Assembly: GCA_963664655.2 (NCBI GenBank)
Contig: OY761554.1
Location: 3,844,001-3,908,000 of the forward strand
Source of the DNA: Desulfospira sp963664655
Lineage (GTDB): Bacteria; Desulfobacterota; Desulfobacteria; Desulfobacterales; Desulfobacteraceae
Length of the DNA stretch: 64,000 nucleotides
Direction of reading: 5' to 3'
A program made the translations under genes and the position numbers. Below, one piece after another: positions 8,673-17,138 of the stretch (position 1 is its first letter; each line of letters opens with the position of its first letter). Under the pieces are notes generated by a model. The model had not been told where the DNA came from. It did no database searches and saw only the letters and a program-made list of their open reading frames with translations.

Positions 8673-9453
8673 ATTGCCCCACGATGCCGGCAATAAACGC
8701 TCCCATCACGGTGACCACTTCCTGTTTTTTTTCCAGATGGGGGATGTGGCCGCAGTCTTCAATGATTTTCATGCGGCCGTTGGGGGCGTTTTCTGCCATG
8801 CTGGAAAGCTGGGCCAGGGTGGCCGTGGGGTCCTGGCGGCCCTGAACCGCCAGAAAGGGCACGGTTATCTTTTTGAGATATTTTTCAATGTTCCACTGGT
8901 CAAAGCGGGGATCAAGCCAGGTCCGGTTCCATCCCCAGAAGGCCGTGTCCGTATTGGTCCCGTGGTACCGTTCCAGTTTTTGTTTAAGGTTGGTTTCCAG
9001 ATAGGCTTTCCGGGCTTCTTTGAGAAATGCGGTGGTGACCGGTTCGCAACACACATGGGCCGCCTCGGTGATCAGCCCCTTAAGATGGGCGGCATGGGGG
9101 CTTCCGGCAAAGATAATGCCGATGGAGCCGCCGTCTGAATGGCCCATGATGATGTGGTCCCTGATTCGGGCGGCAGACAGCACCTGTGGCAGCAAGGTCC
9201 GGGCTTCTTTATGAAGATAGGTTTTTTTGCGGGGCAGGGGGCAGGGATCGGAATGTCCATAGCCGGCCCTGGAATACATGAAACCGGGTAATTGGGTCTC
9301 CCGGCAAAGCAGTGAGGGAAAGTCCTTCCAAAGATCAATGCAGCCTAAGCCCTCATGGAGAAACACCAGCACCGGGGCATCGGGTCTTTTAAGGCTTTCT
9401 TCAATCCACTGGGCCTCCAGCTGCTGGCCGTCTATCTTAAGAAAAGACCTCAT
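8671..9453 (-). CDS. Alpha/beta-hydrolase
   Basis: 260 residues: oxyanion segment FLHEGLGC, nucleophile elbow GHSDGGS, acid Asp in VQGRQDPTA and catalytic His in DCGHIPHLE. GHSDGG elbows occur in a broad set of hydrolases related to haloperoxidase/meta-cleavage enzymes; the substrate cannot be assigned. The start codon overlaps the stop of the upstream DUF1232-DnaJ gene by four bases (ATGA), indicating translational coupling in one operon. Confidence 0.85.
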   Translation of the reverse strand: MRSFLKIDGQQLEAQWIEESLKRPDAPVLVFLHEGLGCIDLWKDFPSLLCRETQLPGFMYSRAGYGHSDPCPLPRKKTYLHKEARTLLPQVLSAARIRDHIIMGHSDGGSIGIIFAGSPHAAHLKGLITEAAHVCCEPVTTAFLKEARKAYLETNLKQKLERYHGTNTDTAFWGWNRTWLDPRFDQWNIEKYLKKITVPFLAVQGRQDPTATLAQLSSMAENAPNGRMKIIEDCGHIPHLEKKQEVVTVMGAFIAGIVGQ

Positions 9454-9989
9454 TTGCCGGCCCTTTTTTTAAGGGTCTCGTAGGCGGTTTGGATTTCTAA
9501 GAACTTTTCATTGGCCAGGTGGGCGAATTCTTTGCCAAGATGCTGGACCTTGTCCGGATGGTATTTTTTGATGTTTTCCTTATAGGCGGCCTGGATCTCT
9601 TCCCAGGACGCATCCGGCCCGATCCCTAAAATGTCGTGGGGGGATTTGGCCTGCCTGGTCTCGTCCTGCTGCCGGGTCCTGTTTTCAGATGTGGATGTTC
9701 CGGATGCCCGGAAATGGGTTTGTTTGGGGCCGCCGCCGTTCGGGGTGCCGGTAAAGCGGTTTTCCCCCGGTCCGGCCGGGCCCGATGATTTTCCGGGGAC
9801 CCCTCTTTTTTTGAACAAAAACCAGGGCATCTGCCCGTACCGGATCAGGTAGTAGACGGTCCAGAGAACCAGTCCGTCGTCCAGCCACCCCAGGTAGGGG
9901 ACCAGGATATCGGGAATGATATCCACCGGAGAAATCAGGTAGGCCAGTCCAAAAAGGATCAGGGCCAGTTTGACATAGGCATTCATCAA
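9450..9989 (-). CDS. DUF1232 membrane anchor fused to a C-terminal J-domain
   Basis: 179 residues. Residues ~1-45 match DUF1232 (YLISPVDIIPDILVPYLGWLDD), a short membrane-associated motif. A Gly/Pro/Thr-rich linker follows, then residues ~115-175 form a J-domain (HDILGIGPDASWEEIQAAYKENIKKYHPDKV) with the essential HPD tripeptide. It should recruit and stimulate an Hsp70 (DnaK) at the membrane; the client is unknown. It overlaps the downstream hydrolase by 4 bp and starts 8 bp from dapB, so it is probably cotranscribed with both. Confidence 0.85.
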   Translation of the reverse strand: MMNAYVKLALILFGLAYLISPVDIIPDILVPYLGWLDDGLVLWTVYYLIRYGQMPWFLFKKRGVPGKSSGPAGPGENRFTGTPNGGGPKQTHFRASGTSTSENRTRQQDETRQAKSPHDILGIGPDASWEEIQAAYKENIKKYHPDKVQHLGKEFAHLANEKFLEIQTAYETLKKRAGK

Positions 9990-9997
9990 AAAAAGGC

Positions 9998-10831
9998 TTA
10001 TGCGGTTTTTAAGACGTCAATCATGGTGAACAAAATCTGACCGCTGTTGTGTTGTGACAGTTTGCGGTCCAGAAAAACCACGGCATCAAGGGTGCCTGAG
10101 ATATAAATATCCCGGCCGTTGATATTGTGTTTGAACTCAAATTTGACGGTGTTGTCAGGAGATGTCAGGGTATAGGTATGCCACCCGTGGCCGGACAGAT
10201 ATGCTTTGGGGATCTGCCATTCTTTTTCCTGGACTTCAGGGTCCCTGATCTGCTCAATGTCGTCTACACTGAAGTTTGCCCCCAGCCGGTTAAAATACCC
10301 GACCATGGCCTTGGCCGTCCCCGAGGTGTCGGCCTTTCCCTGCTGGTGGCTTTCGGTTACCTTAAGGGTGTAGCCGTCAAACAGGCCGGGAAAGGTGCTG
10401 GCCGCAAATTCCATCATGGCCTGGAAGCCCACGATCTGTTTGGCCATGTTGGGTGCGATGACGGCCGGGGTCTGCCCATTTTTTACCGTGTTTTCAAGGG
10501 CATCCCTGTCCCCGCCCGTAGTGCCCATGACAAAAGGGATGTGATTCTCAACGTAAAACCCGGCATTGGCATTGACCGCTGTGGGATGGGTGTAATCAAT
10601 GGCTATAAACTCAGCGAATCTGGTTTTTATCTCCTTGAGTTTCCGGTCTTTATCTTCGGGCCGGACCAGGACCACATCCACACCCGCGACCGTAACGGCC
10701 GGGTCCTGGATTTCAGGTCCTGTCAGGGAATAGGGAACCAGTTCAAACCGCCCATCTGTTATGGCGGCCTGGGCAATGGTCTTTGCCACATTCCCGGGCA
10801 GACCGTTGATCATGATGTTAATTTTTTTCAT
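9998..10831 (-). CDS. dapB: 4-hydroxy-tetrahydrodipicolinate reductase
   Basis: 277 residues. The N-terminal nucleotide-binding fold begins MKKINIMINGLPGNVAKTIA; the active-site region ESHQQGKADTSGTAKAM holds the substrate-binding Lys and the GT dipeptide of DapB. FVMGTTGGDRDAL is the conserved loop near the cofactor. It reduces hydroxytetrahydrodipicolinate with NAD(P)H in the lysine and meso-diaminopimelate pathway in the cytoplasm, feeding peptidoglycan synthesis. The sequence is of the branch resembling plant/deltaproteobacterial DapB rather than the E. coli type (impression only). Confidence 0.88.
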   Translation of the reverse strand: MKKINIMINGLPGNVAKTIAQAAITDGRFELVPYSLTGPEIQDPAVTVAGVDVVLVRPEDKDRKLKEIKTRFAEFIAIDYTHPTAVNANAGFYVENHIPFVMGTTGGDRDALENTVKNGQTPAVIAPNMAKQIVGFQAMMEFAASTFPGLFDGYTLKVTESHQQGKADTSGTAKAMVGYFNRLGANFSVDDIEQIRDPEVQEKEWQIPKAYLSGHGWHTYTLTSPDNTVKFEFKHNINGRDIYISGTLDAVVFLDRKLSQHNSGQILFTMIDVLKTA

Positions 10832-10855
10832 TTACACTCTCTGTCTTGTTCTGGT

Positions 10856-10923
10856 TTGATGGACTTGGGACTTGGGGTTTTTTTCGCATATCCCGTCTCT
10901 CATGCCCCATATCTCAAGTCCCA
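10856..10923. repeat. Period-7 GGACTTG-type repeat with inverted arm
   Basis: The left arm reads GGACTTG GGACTTG GGG; the right arm on the other strand reads GGGACTT GAGATAT GGGGCAT GAGAGAC GGGATAT, again in sevens. The two arms are partly complementary and could form a hairpin between the murU-amgK gene and dapB. Confidence 0.5.
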
Positions 10924-12633
10924 TTATAACGATTTAACAAATTTGGCCAGTTTTTCAAATTCAAGTCCCCGGGACTGTTCAAAAAAAGCCTTTAAGATGC
11001 TGAGGGCATGGGGAATATAGGCTTCAAACCCTGTTTTGCCTTTGACCCGGCTCAAAAACCCAAAGGCCCCCAGAATTTGTAAATTTCGGGTCACCCGGCA
11101 AAAGTCATAAGATTGAGAAAACCGCTCTTTTGTCTTTGAACCTGTAATGCCCAGGGCCTTGACCGCATAGGTCAGAAGGTCCTGCTGGACATCTTCGGGC
11201 AGTTTAACATAAGGGTCCATCAAAAGGGAAGCCAGATCATACTGGATGGGGCCGGTCCTTGCCGACTGAAAATCAATAAAATAAATGTCCTGGTCCCGGA
11301 CCATGATATTCCTGGACTGCATGTCCCGGTGCATCAGTCCGTTATGCCCGTGGGCCAGGGCCAGATCGGCAATGCGCCCAAACTCATCCTCAAAGGCCTC
11401 AAATTTACATGCGGCATGAAGATAATTATTGGCAAAGGCGTCTATAAAATAGCGGCATTCTTTTTCCAGGATCAGTTCTCTGGAATAGGTCCGGGTCTGG
11501 CAGGTCCAGGACGGGTCAAACCCTTTAACGCCTTCCCGGGAAAAGACAATAATCCGGTCAATGACCTGCTGATACAGCCGGATCAGGCCGTCCCGGCCCT
11601 GTTGGGGAATAAGATCGCAAAGGCGGGTGTCCCCAAGGTCTTCTAACGCCACCATGCCGGACAGTTCGTCATGGGCAAGAATCCGGGGGACCGTAATGTC
11701 TTTGGCGGCCAGATGGGTGCCGATCTTTACAAAGGCCCGAAGCTGGTCAAGGGATTCTCTGGGAAAATGCTCATGGTCCGGACACAGGCCATGATCGCTG
11801 ATCACGGCGGACCGGATAGCCGTATTGGGTTGGGGGGCACGGGAAGCGGGCAGGGCGGCCCGGTACCATTTCCGGTCTGATCCGTCTCCGTCCAGAAGGG
11901 CAATGTCTAAATCGTCAACCGCTGTGGTTTCAGGCCCTTCAGGGGTAAGCCCGAATGCTTTGGCCGCAGTCCACCGCCGGGAGGCTTCCTGGTAGGCGGG
12001 CACGGTCCCGATATCGGCCCAGAAAAACGCGGGGGGCAAATACGCCCTGACCTCCCCCTGGCCGGTTAAAGAGCGGTAAACCTCAATGGATGAAAATTTT
12101 TCCTTGTCCGGGAAAAATTTGAAAATCCGGGGGGACAGAACCTGGATCCCGGTAAAGGCAAGCCCGGTTTTCGGGGTATCAAAATCAAGAATCACGCCGT
12201 TGTCCGCCACCCTGATTTTATTAAAGGGTTCACAATGGTGAAGGGCCAGGGTGGCCAGGGCGCCGGAAGCCACATGGGCCTGGTAAAGGCCTTTCAGGTC
12301 AAGATCTGATACAATATCCGAGTTGACCACATAAAAGGGCGCATTGTTCAGAAACCGGCTGATATTGGCGATGGCGCCGCCGGTGTCCAGAATCCGGGGC
12401 TCATGCACCAGCTGTATCCGGGCATCGGCCTTCAGGTCTCTGACAAAGGCCGCCACCTGGTCATGAAGGTGATGGGTGTTGATCAGAATATGGCCGCATC
12501 CGGCCCTGACCAGCCGTTGAATATTAAGTTCCAGCAGTGTCTGGTTGCCCAGGGTGAACAAGGGCTTGGCAAGGACCTTTGTATAGGGCAAAAGCCTTGT
12601 CCCAAATCCAGCGGCAAGAATCAGTGCTTTCAT
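10924..12633 (-). CDS. Fused MurU-AmgK-like protein: sugar-1-phosphate nucleotidyltransferase plus anomeric sugar kinase
   Basis: 569 residues in two domains. Residues 1-~235 are a nucleotidyltransferase (MKALILAAGFGTRLLPYTKVLAKPL: G-x-G-T-R and the conserved PKP-like Lys; RILDTGGAIAN). Residues ~270-569 are an aminoglycoside-phosphotransferase-fold kinase with the catalytic HRDMQSRNIM and the metal-binding IDFQSARTGPIQYDLASLL. In Pseudomonas the same two activities are the adjacent proteins MurU (MurNAc-1-P uridylyltransferase) and AmgK (MurNAc/GlcNAc 1-kinase) of peptidoglycan recycling; the AmgK-like HRD..SRN and DFQ.A..GP..YDL blocks match well. Here both are on one polypeptide. A NamZ-like muramidase 4.5 kb away supports this role. 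A plain mannose-1-P guanylyltransferase/phosphotransferase fusion is the alternative. Confidence 0.75.
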   Translation of the reverse strand: MKALILAAGFGTRLLPYTKVLAKPLFTLGNQTLLELNIQRLVRAGCGHILINTHHLHDQVAAFVRDLKADARIQLVHEPRILDTGGAIANISRFLNNAPFYVVNSDIVSDLDLKGLYQAHVASGALATLALHHCEPFNKIRVADNGVILDFDTPKTGLAFTGIQVLSPRIFKFFPDKEKFSSIEVYRSLTGQGEVRAYLPPAFFWADIGTVPAYQEASRRWTAAKAFGLTPEGPETTAVDDLDIALLDGDGSDRKWYRAALPASRAPQPNTAIRSAVISDHGLCPDHEHFPRESLDQLRAFVKIGTHLAAKDITVPRILAHDELSGMVALEDLGDTRLCDLIPQQGRDGLIRLYQQVIDRIIVFSREGVKGFDPSWTCQTRTYSRELILEKECRYFIDAFANNYLHAACKFEAFEDEFGRIADLALAHGHNGLMHRDMQSRNIMVRDQDIYFIDFQSARTGPIQYDLASLLMDPYVKLPEDVQQDLLTYAVKALGITGSKTKERFSQSYDFCRVTRNLQILGAFGFLSRVKGKTGFEAYIPHALSILKAFFEQSRGLEFEKLAKFVKSL

Positions 12634-12634
12634 A

Positions 12635-12773
12635 AATTAGCTTTTAGCCTTTAGCTTTTAGCTGTCAGCGGTTAGCAATTAGCCGTTAGCTTTTAGCGGT
12701 TAGCCTACAGCTGGCAGGAAATTAGCGGCTTTTCCTTTTTCGGTCTCCGGTTTCCAGTCTCCGGTCTCCGTCC
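12635..12773. repeat. Period-7 repeats of two families, AGCTNAY then CGGTCTC
   Basis: 12635-12717 is a run of heptamers (TTTAGCT TTTAGCT GTCAGCG GTTAGCA ATTAGCC ...). 12738-12773 switches to CGGTCTC CGGTTTC CAGTCTC CGGTCTC. There is no gene here. Confidence 0.6.
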
Positions 12774-15418
12774 TAAGACATGATCAACCGGATCAGCCGG
12801 CCGATGATGTCTTTATAATGGTCAATCCGGACCTCGTCTTCCATGCTTTGAATCCCGTGGGCCGTAAAGAATTTTGTTGCGTTCCGGTAGTTGATCAGGG
12901 ACAAGGATTCCTTAAAGGATATCTGGTTTTTCTTGTACAGCCGGCTGCCAAGGGAGAGAATCTTTTTGTCCCGCTCTCTGACATCGGATTTAGACGGTTT
13001 TTCTTTTTCAAAGTAAAACAGGGCGGTCTGGTAGGATTCCAGAAAGGGCAGCATAAAGGCGGCAAACCATTTGAGCTGCCGACGTCCCATGGAGGTCAGG
13101 TTGAACAGGTCTGGCCGGTAGGCGTCCGGCACCAGAATACCCTGGCTGACAAAGCCTTTGATGCTGGTAGAGATCATCTCTTCACAGGTGGTTTCCTCAT
13201 CGAAAGAGAACTCGTCCGTGAACATATTTTCCAGGAAATGGACCCGGGGAACCAGGTCGGTCAGGGCAAACTTAAACCGGTCGATTTCAAGGATGGCCAC
13301 AGCCGTGTAAGCACTGGGCACAAAAAAGGAAATCACCGAATTTTTATAATAGTCCAGGATGGCCCGTTTATTATTTTTGACAATGAAATTGGTGGAATCG
13401 GTCAGCTCATCTTCATCTTCATCGGCCAGTTCAATAAAGTTTCTGGAAATAAAGGTATGGATAACCGTATTCAGGGTATTGTCCGGATCCAGAATCAGGG
13501 TGTCGGACAGCTCAGCCTCCTGAAAGGTTAGAAGGTTCATGAACGTGGTGACCCGTTCAAAGACCTGCTGTTTTGAAATGGTGTTGCCCGGGGTGGTTAA
13601 AATCCCTGCGGCAATGATGCCGTGGGGGGTGACCACGGCATTCTGGTTGATCCGGTCAATGAGTTTGTATCCCAGCCGTTTGGCAAAATCCAGCATTTCC
13701 CGGTCCGTGGCATGGGACAGGTCAATGTGTTTTTCCTGAAGATACCCTTTCAGGGACATGGGCTCGTCAAACCGGATATAGACCTTGCCGTATTTCTTTT
13801 TAAGGAATTTGCGGGTGGAGATAAGGCCTTTAAGATTCTCAGGGTTTTTCTTGCCGCCTTCGATCTCTTTTAAATAGGCATCCTCTTCCAGGACCCGGTC
13901 ATATCCCACAAACACCGGAACAAAAAACAGGTTGTCACAGGCCCCGTTCAGGCAGGCCTTGACAATCATGGCAAGGCCGCCCGGCCTCGGGGACAGCAGC
14001 TTGCCGGTCCGGCTCCTTCCGCCTTCAATAAAGATTTTAATGTTAAATCCTTCAAACAACAGCTTTTCAAGGTAGGCTTCAAAAATTTTGGCGTACAACG
14101 GTGCCCCTTGAAAAGTCCGCCGCAGGAAAAACGCGCCGCCGCCTCTGAAAATCGGCCCTAAAGGCCAGAACGACAGGTTCCGGCCCGCCGCAATATGGGG
14201 ACAGGGCATGTTGTTCCGGTGCATGACATAGGGCAGCAGCAGGTAGTCCAGGTGGCTTTTATGGCAGGGCACCAGGATCAGGGGGGCTTCGGTATAGGTT
14301 TCCCTCATCCGCTGGATCTCGGACTGGTTGACCATGACCCCTTCAAAAATGTTGTTGAACACCCAGGTCAGCATCCAGTTGAGAAAGTTGATCACCCGCA
14401 TGTTATAGTTGGCGGCTATTTCATTAATATAGGATGCGGCCTTTTTATTGGTTTTCTGCAGGCTGATGTTATTTTCTGCGGCATAGTCGGCCAGAAATTC
14501 CCGCAGGGATTTGCGGGTTAAGATATCCTCGGTGATTTCCTGGCGGGATTTTAAATGGGGGCCGGTGATGCTTCTTCGCTGCCGGTTAAGGATGTCCACC
14601 AGATGGCTTCTTAACCGGTGGGCCTGAAATTCAGAATCTAACTGGTCGATTTCGGGCCGGTTGATAAAATCCTTGAGGTTGAGGGGATTGGCGATCACCA
14701 CCCTGATTTTTTCAGGGTGCCGCACAAGGGTCAACATCCGCTTGATCCGGCCGGGTTTTTCATGGGTGCCGAAAAGGATATCGGCAAGCCCCGGGTTTTT
14801 GTGCATGGGTTTGGTGATATAGATGATATCTTCGGGCACAATCACAATGGCTTTCTCAAGCTGCTTTTGAAGTTCAATGAGATGGTGAAGGGGGTCCGGG
14901 GTGGATTTGATGAACCGGTTGTAAAAGTCGTCTTCTTCAATCAGACAGACAAAACCGGTCCGGCCGCTTAACATATCGTGTTCGGCCTGGCCTGAGGTGT
15001 AAATATCCCTGAACCGAAAGTGGTGGCAGAAATAATCCAAATGGCAGACAAATATCTTGAGCAGCCGTTTTAAGGGCTGAAGACAAATAAAAGAATAGTC
15101 AAACCCCAGTTCCGGAAAGGGAAGGTCCTGTTGTTTTAAACGGGTATGGTAATACAGAAAATCAAACACCCGCTTGTTTTTGCTGGCGTACACCACAAAA
15201 CAGTCCGGGTTGATTTTCTTAATTTTCTCAAGGTTGTGGTCGTCAATGGTGACTTTTCTGGAAAAATAGTTAAAAACTGTTCGAACAATCAGGCTTGTAT
15301 TGCCGGGGTAAAGGCTTCCATGGTATCCGTGGTCATCTCCAAGAAGGCAGTCGATACACCGGCGGACCCGGGATCTGGTATCCGAAGCAAACCGTTTAAA
15401 CGGGGTGAACAGGCTCAT
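12773..15418 (-). CDS. plsB: Glycerol-3-phosphate acyltransferase (PlsB type)
   Basis: 881 residues from the ATG at 15418; an ATG two codons earlier touches the AAGGAA ribosome-binding site, so the second is preferred. All acyltransferase blocks are present: block I CHKSHLDYLLLP (HxxxxD), block II GAFFLRRTF, block III FIEGGRSRTGK and a later PVFVGYDRVLE. It transfers an acyl chain to position 1 of sn-glycerol-3-phosphate at the inner membrane, the first step of phospholipid synthesis. The long N-terminal (~370 residues) and C-terminal regions are as in E. coli PlsB (about 807 residues), slightly longer here. Confidence 0.92.
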   Translation of the reverse strand: MSLFTPFKRFASDTRSRVRRCIDCLLGDDHGYHGSLYPGNTSLIVRTVFNYFSRKVTIDDHNLEKIKKINPDCFVVYASKNKRVFDFLYYHTRLKQQDLPFPELGFDYSFICLQPLKRLLKIFVCHLDYFCHHFRFRDIYTSGQAEHDMLSGRTGFVCLIEEDDFYNRFIKSTPDPLHHLIELQKQLEKAIVIVPEDIIYITKPMHKNPGLADILFGTHEKPGRIKRMLTLVRHPEKIRVVIANPLNLKDFINRPEIDQLDSEFQAHRLRSHLVDILNRQRRSITGPHLKSRQEITEDILTRKSLREFLADYAAENNISLQKTNKKAASYINEIAANYNMRVINFLNWMLTWVFNNIFEGVMVNQSEIQRMRETYTEAPLILVPCHKSHLDYLLLPYVMHRNNMPCPHIAAGRNLSFWPLGPIFRGGGAFFLRRTFQGAPLYAKIFEAYLEKLLFEGFNIKIFIEGGRSRTGKLLSPRPGGLAMIVKACLNGACDNLFFVPVFVGYDRVLEEDAYLKEIEGGKKNPENLKGLISTRKFLKKKYGKVYIRFDEPMSLKGYLQEKHIDLSHATDREMLDFAKRLGYKLIDRINQNAVVTPHGIIAAGILTTPGNTISKQQVFERVTTFMNLLTFQEAELSDTLILDPDNTLNTVIHTFISRNFIELADEDEDELTDSTNFIVKNNKRAILDYYKNSVISFFVPSAYTAVAILEIDRFKFALTDLVPRVHFLENMFTDEFSFDEETTCEEMISTSIKGFVSQGILVPDAYRPDLFNLTSMGRRQLKWFAAFMLPFLESYQTALFYFEKEKPSKSDVRERDKKILSLGSRLYKKNQISFKESLSLINYRNATKFFTAHGIQSMEDEVRIDHYKDIIGRLIRLIMS

Positions 15419-15853
15419 GAACATTTCCTTACATCTGGTCCCTGTGATGGCTGGTAAAATAAGGGGGTCGGCCTATCAGCTTTGTCAGGGGCAAACAGGG
15501 GTAATAAAGCCCCTATTCATTATCAGAGACCGGTTCTGATAGCAACAGGAAACAGCTCCATGAAGACCGGAAACCGGAAGGCGGAAAACCGGATGCCAGA
15601 GGGCTGAGGCCCCGGGAATATCTGCGGGAACAGAGGGCTGAAAGCATGAGAGCAGGCAGCGGGTCCGGGTGGTGGCATATCCGTGGAGACAGCAGGCAAA
15701 TGGCTTGGGAAAAGGCGTTGCAAAGTGCAGAAAAACGCCTTGATTAAATAAATGGTCTGTGATAATTGTTTCAATCTATGAATAATCATTTTCGGTTCAA
15801 AAAAAAATTATTTAGTATTTAAGAGGTAAATTAAGCTTAAGGAGGATCTATTT
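15419..15853. other. 435-bp intergenic region with a short period-7 tract
   Basis: No convincing gene. At 15562-15597 heptamers GAAGACC GGAAACC GGAAGGC and GGATGCC occur. An 88-codon minus-strand frame (15523-15789) has proline-rich, non-conserved content and no ribosome-binding site, so I do not call it. The last ~60 bases are AT-rich and probably hold the promoter of the next gene. Confidence 0.5.
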
Positions 15854-16111
15854 ATGAAAACTTTAATTGGTGGTGCAATCGCAGTTCTTCTCGGTGTTGT
15901 GGGTCTGGCAGTCTGGTTTAATGAGTTTTTGATGATTCTTGCGGGATGCATTCCACCGATGCTTCTTCTGGGCGGCGGCCTTGCCCTTTATCTTGGGTTT
16001 GATGAACTCAAGGATTCCTGGAAGACCGAAGACGGCGCGGATGCTCCTGCAGGAGATGACAAAGCCAGAATTGCCGAACTGGAAAAAGAACTCGAAGACC
16101 TTAAAAAATAG
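15854..16111 (+). CDS. Small membrane protein with C-terminal coiled coil, unknown function
   Basis: 85 residues: two hydrophobic helices (about 4-23 and 27-48, the second GCIPPMLLLGGGLALYLGF) joined by a short turn, then an acidic linker and a charged helix (KARIAELEKELEDLKK) likely to form a short coiled coil. AAGGAGG lies nine bases before the ATG and a strong terminator follows. I do not recognise a named family; it could be an envelope-associated small protein. Its own promoter region and terminator suggest a single-gene transcript. Confidence 0.75.
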   Translation: MKTLIGGAIAVLLGVVGLAVWFNEFLMILAGCIPPMLLLGGGLALYLGFDELKDSWKTEDGADAPAGDDKARIAELEKELEDLKK

Positions 16112-16160
16112 GTTTCCCGTCGGAATAACCTATCGGGAATACGATATATAAGAATACAGG

Positions 16161-16188
16161 GCCGGCCCTTTGGCCGGCTTTTATATTT
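16161..16188 (+). terminator. Intrinsic terminator after the small membrane protein gene
   Basis: A perfect 7-bp GC stem (GCCGGCC at 16161-16167 with GGCCGGC at 16172-16178), a 4-base loop and then TTTTATATTT. Confidence 0.8.
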
Positions 16189-16189
16189 G

Positions 16190-16424
16190 GTGTTTGGACG
16201 AAAAGTCACCCATCTGCCGCATTTATAAGAAAGCCTCACTAACAGGCTGAAAAGACTTTTATTTTTCGTTGTGGGCGGTTCTTGGTTGGATAACCAAGGC
16301 GGCCCGTGACGGTTATAGAAAAAATGACAATCCTCACAACCCTTGAGGTTGCTCCGGTTGCCATTTTTTCTGGTTTCTGATCTTTGGTTACGCCTTGCAT
16401 CTGGACAACTTTTCGTCCAAACAC
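16190..16424. mobile_element. MITE-like element, long copy with a nested 90-bp unit
   Basis: 235 bp with excellent terminal inverted repeats (GTGTTTGGACGAAAAGT at both ends, inverted). The ends and the AAAAAATG..CATTTTTT core match the 398-540 copy, but about 90 bp (roughly 16227-16317, from TATAAGAAAGCCTCACTAAC to the CCGTGACGGT segment) are extra. That extra block is the same unit that occurs three times in tandem at 59327-59598, which suggests it inserted here as a separate element. It contains no gene. Confidence 0.65.
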
Positions 16425-16460
16425 TATTCAGGCTGAAAGGGATACCTTCTTTAAGCCCCT

Positions 16461-17138
16461 TCAGCCTTTTTTTATGGCCGATGTGGCCAGATAATCCGCC
16501 ACCTCGTTTTCCTTTATCCCGGCATGGCCTTTGACCTTGATGAAATTTAAGTCCCGGAACCGGGTCATCAGCTGTTTGATCTCTTCTACCAGGTCCTGGT
16601 TTTTTTTGGGTTTCCAGCCCTTGCTTAAAAGCCCGAGAGAATAACTTGAGTCCGTGAAGATCCGGACCGGCAGATCGGTCCGTTTCAAATGTTCGAGCGC
16701 GGCTTTGATGGCGGTCAGCTCCGCCACATTGTTGGTGGCCCGTCCAATGCTTCTGGAAATTTCCTTTTTATGGTCCTTGTACATCAACAGAACGCCGATG
16801 CCTGCAGGGCCGGGGTTTCCCGAAGAGGCCCCGTCCGTATAAATTCGGATACAGTTTTCCGGCAGATCCGCTTCCAGGGGCTGGTCTTTAGATTTCCCCC
16901 GGGCTTTCCCGGATGCTTTTTGGGGTGCCCCGCCTTTTTTCCGGGCCGGAACCGCCTCTTCTTCAGGACTTAGGTTTTCCAGTTTGACCTGGTATTCATA
17001 GTCCTGCTTTAAATTGTACTTTATTTTGACTTTTCCGTTGACGGCCAGGGGGGTTCCGTCAGGCCCTGCAGGCACCCAGACCTTGTTGCCTTTAAAACTT
17101 TTCCGGATCCAGGACGGATGATCGGGCGGGCTATTCAT
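16461..17138 (-). CDS. rnhA: Ribonuclease HI with N-terminal extension
   Basis: 225 residues from the ATG at 17138, which overlaps the end of the upstream gene by 8 bp. Residues ~95-225 are the RNase HI domain with the four acidic residues in YTDGASSGNPGPAG, NVAELTAI, FTDSSYSLGLL and NEVADYLA. It cuts the RNA strand of RNA:DNA hybrids. The first ~90 residues are unusual: a compact basic stretch (KSFKGNKVWVPAGPDGTPLAVNGKVKIKYNLKQDYEY) then a Lys/Ala-rich linker, unlike the hybrid-binding domain of eukaryotic RNase H1, and could be an accessory nucleic-acid-binding part. Confidence 0.88.
   Translation of the reverse strand: MNSPPDHPSWIRKSFKGNKVWVPAGPDGTPLAVNGKVKIKYNLKQDYEYQVKLENLSPEEEAVPARKKGGAPQKASGKARGKSKDQPLEADLPENCIRIYTDGASSGNPGPAGIGVLLMYKDHKKEISRSIGRATNNVAELTAIKAALEHLKRTDLPVRIFTDSSYSLGLLSKGWKPKKNQDLVEEIKQLMTRFRDLNFIKVKGHAGIKENEVADYLATSAIKKG

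Noticed and set aside
12818..13531. A 237-codon plus-strand frame within plsB
   Set aside because: Antisense shadow of plsB with no recognisable family, although an antisense transcript cannot be excluded.
15523..15789. An 88-codon minus-strand frame after plsB
   Set aside because: Pro/Phe-rich low-complexity content, no ribosome-binding site, and it spans a period-7 repeat tract.
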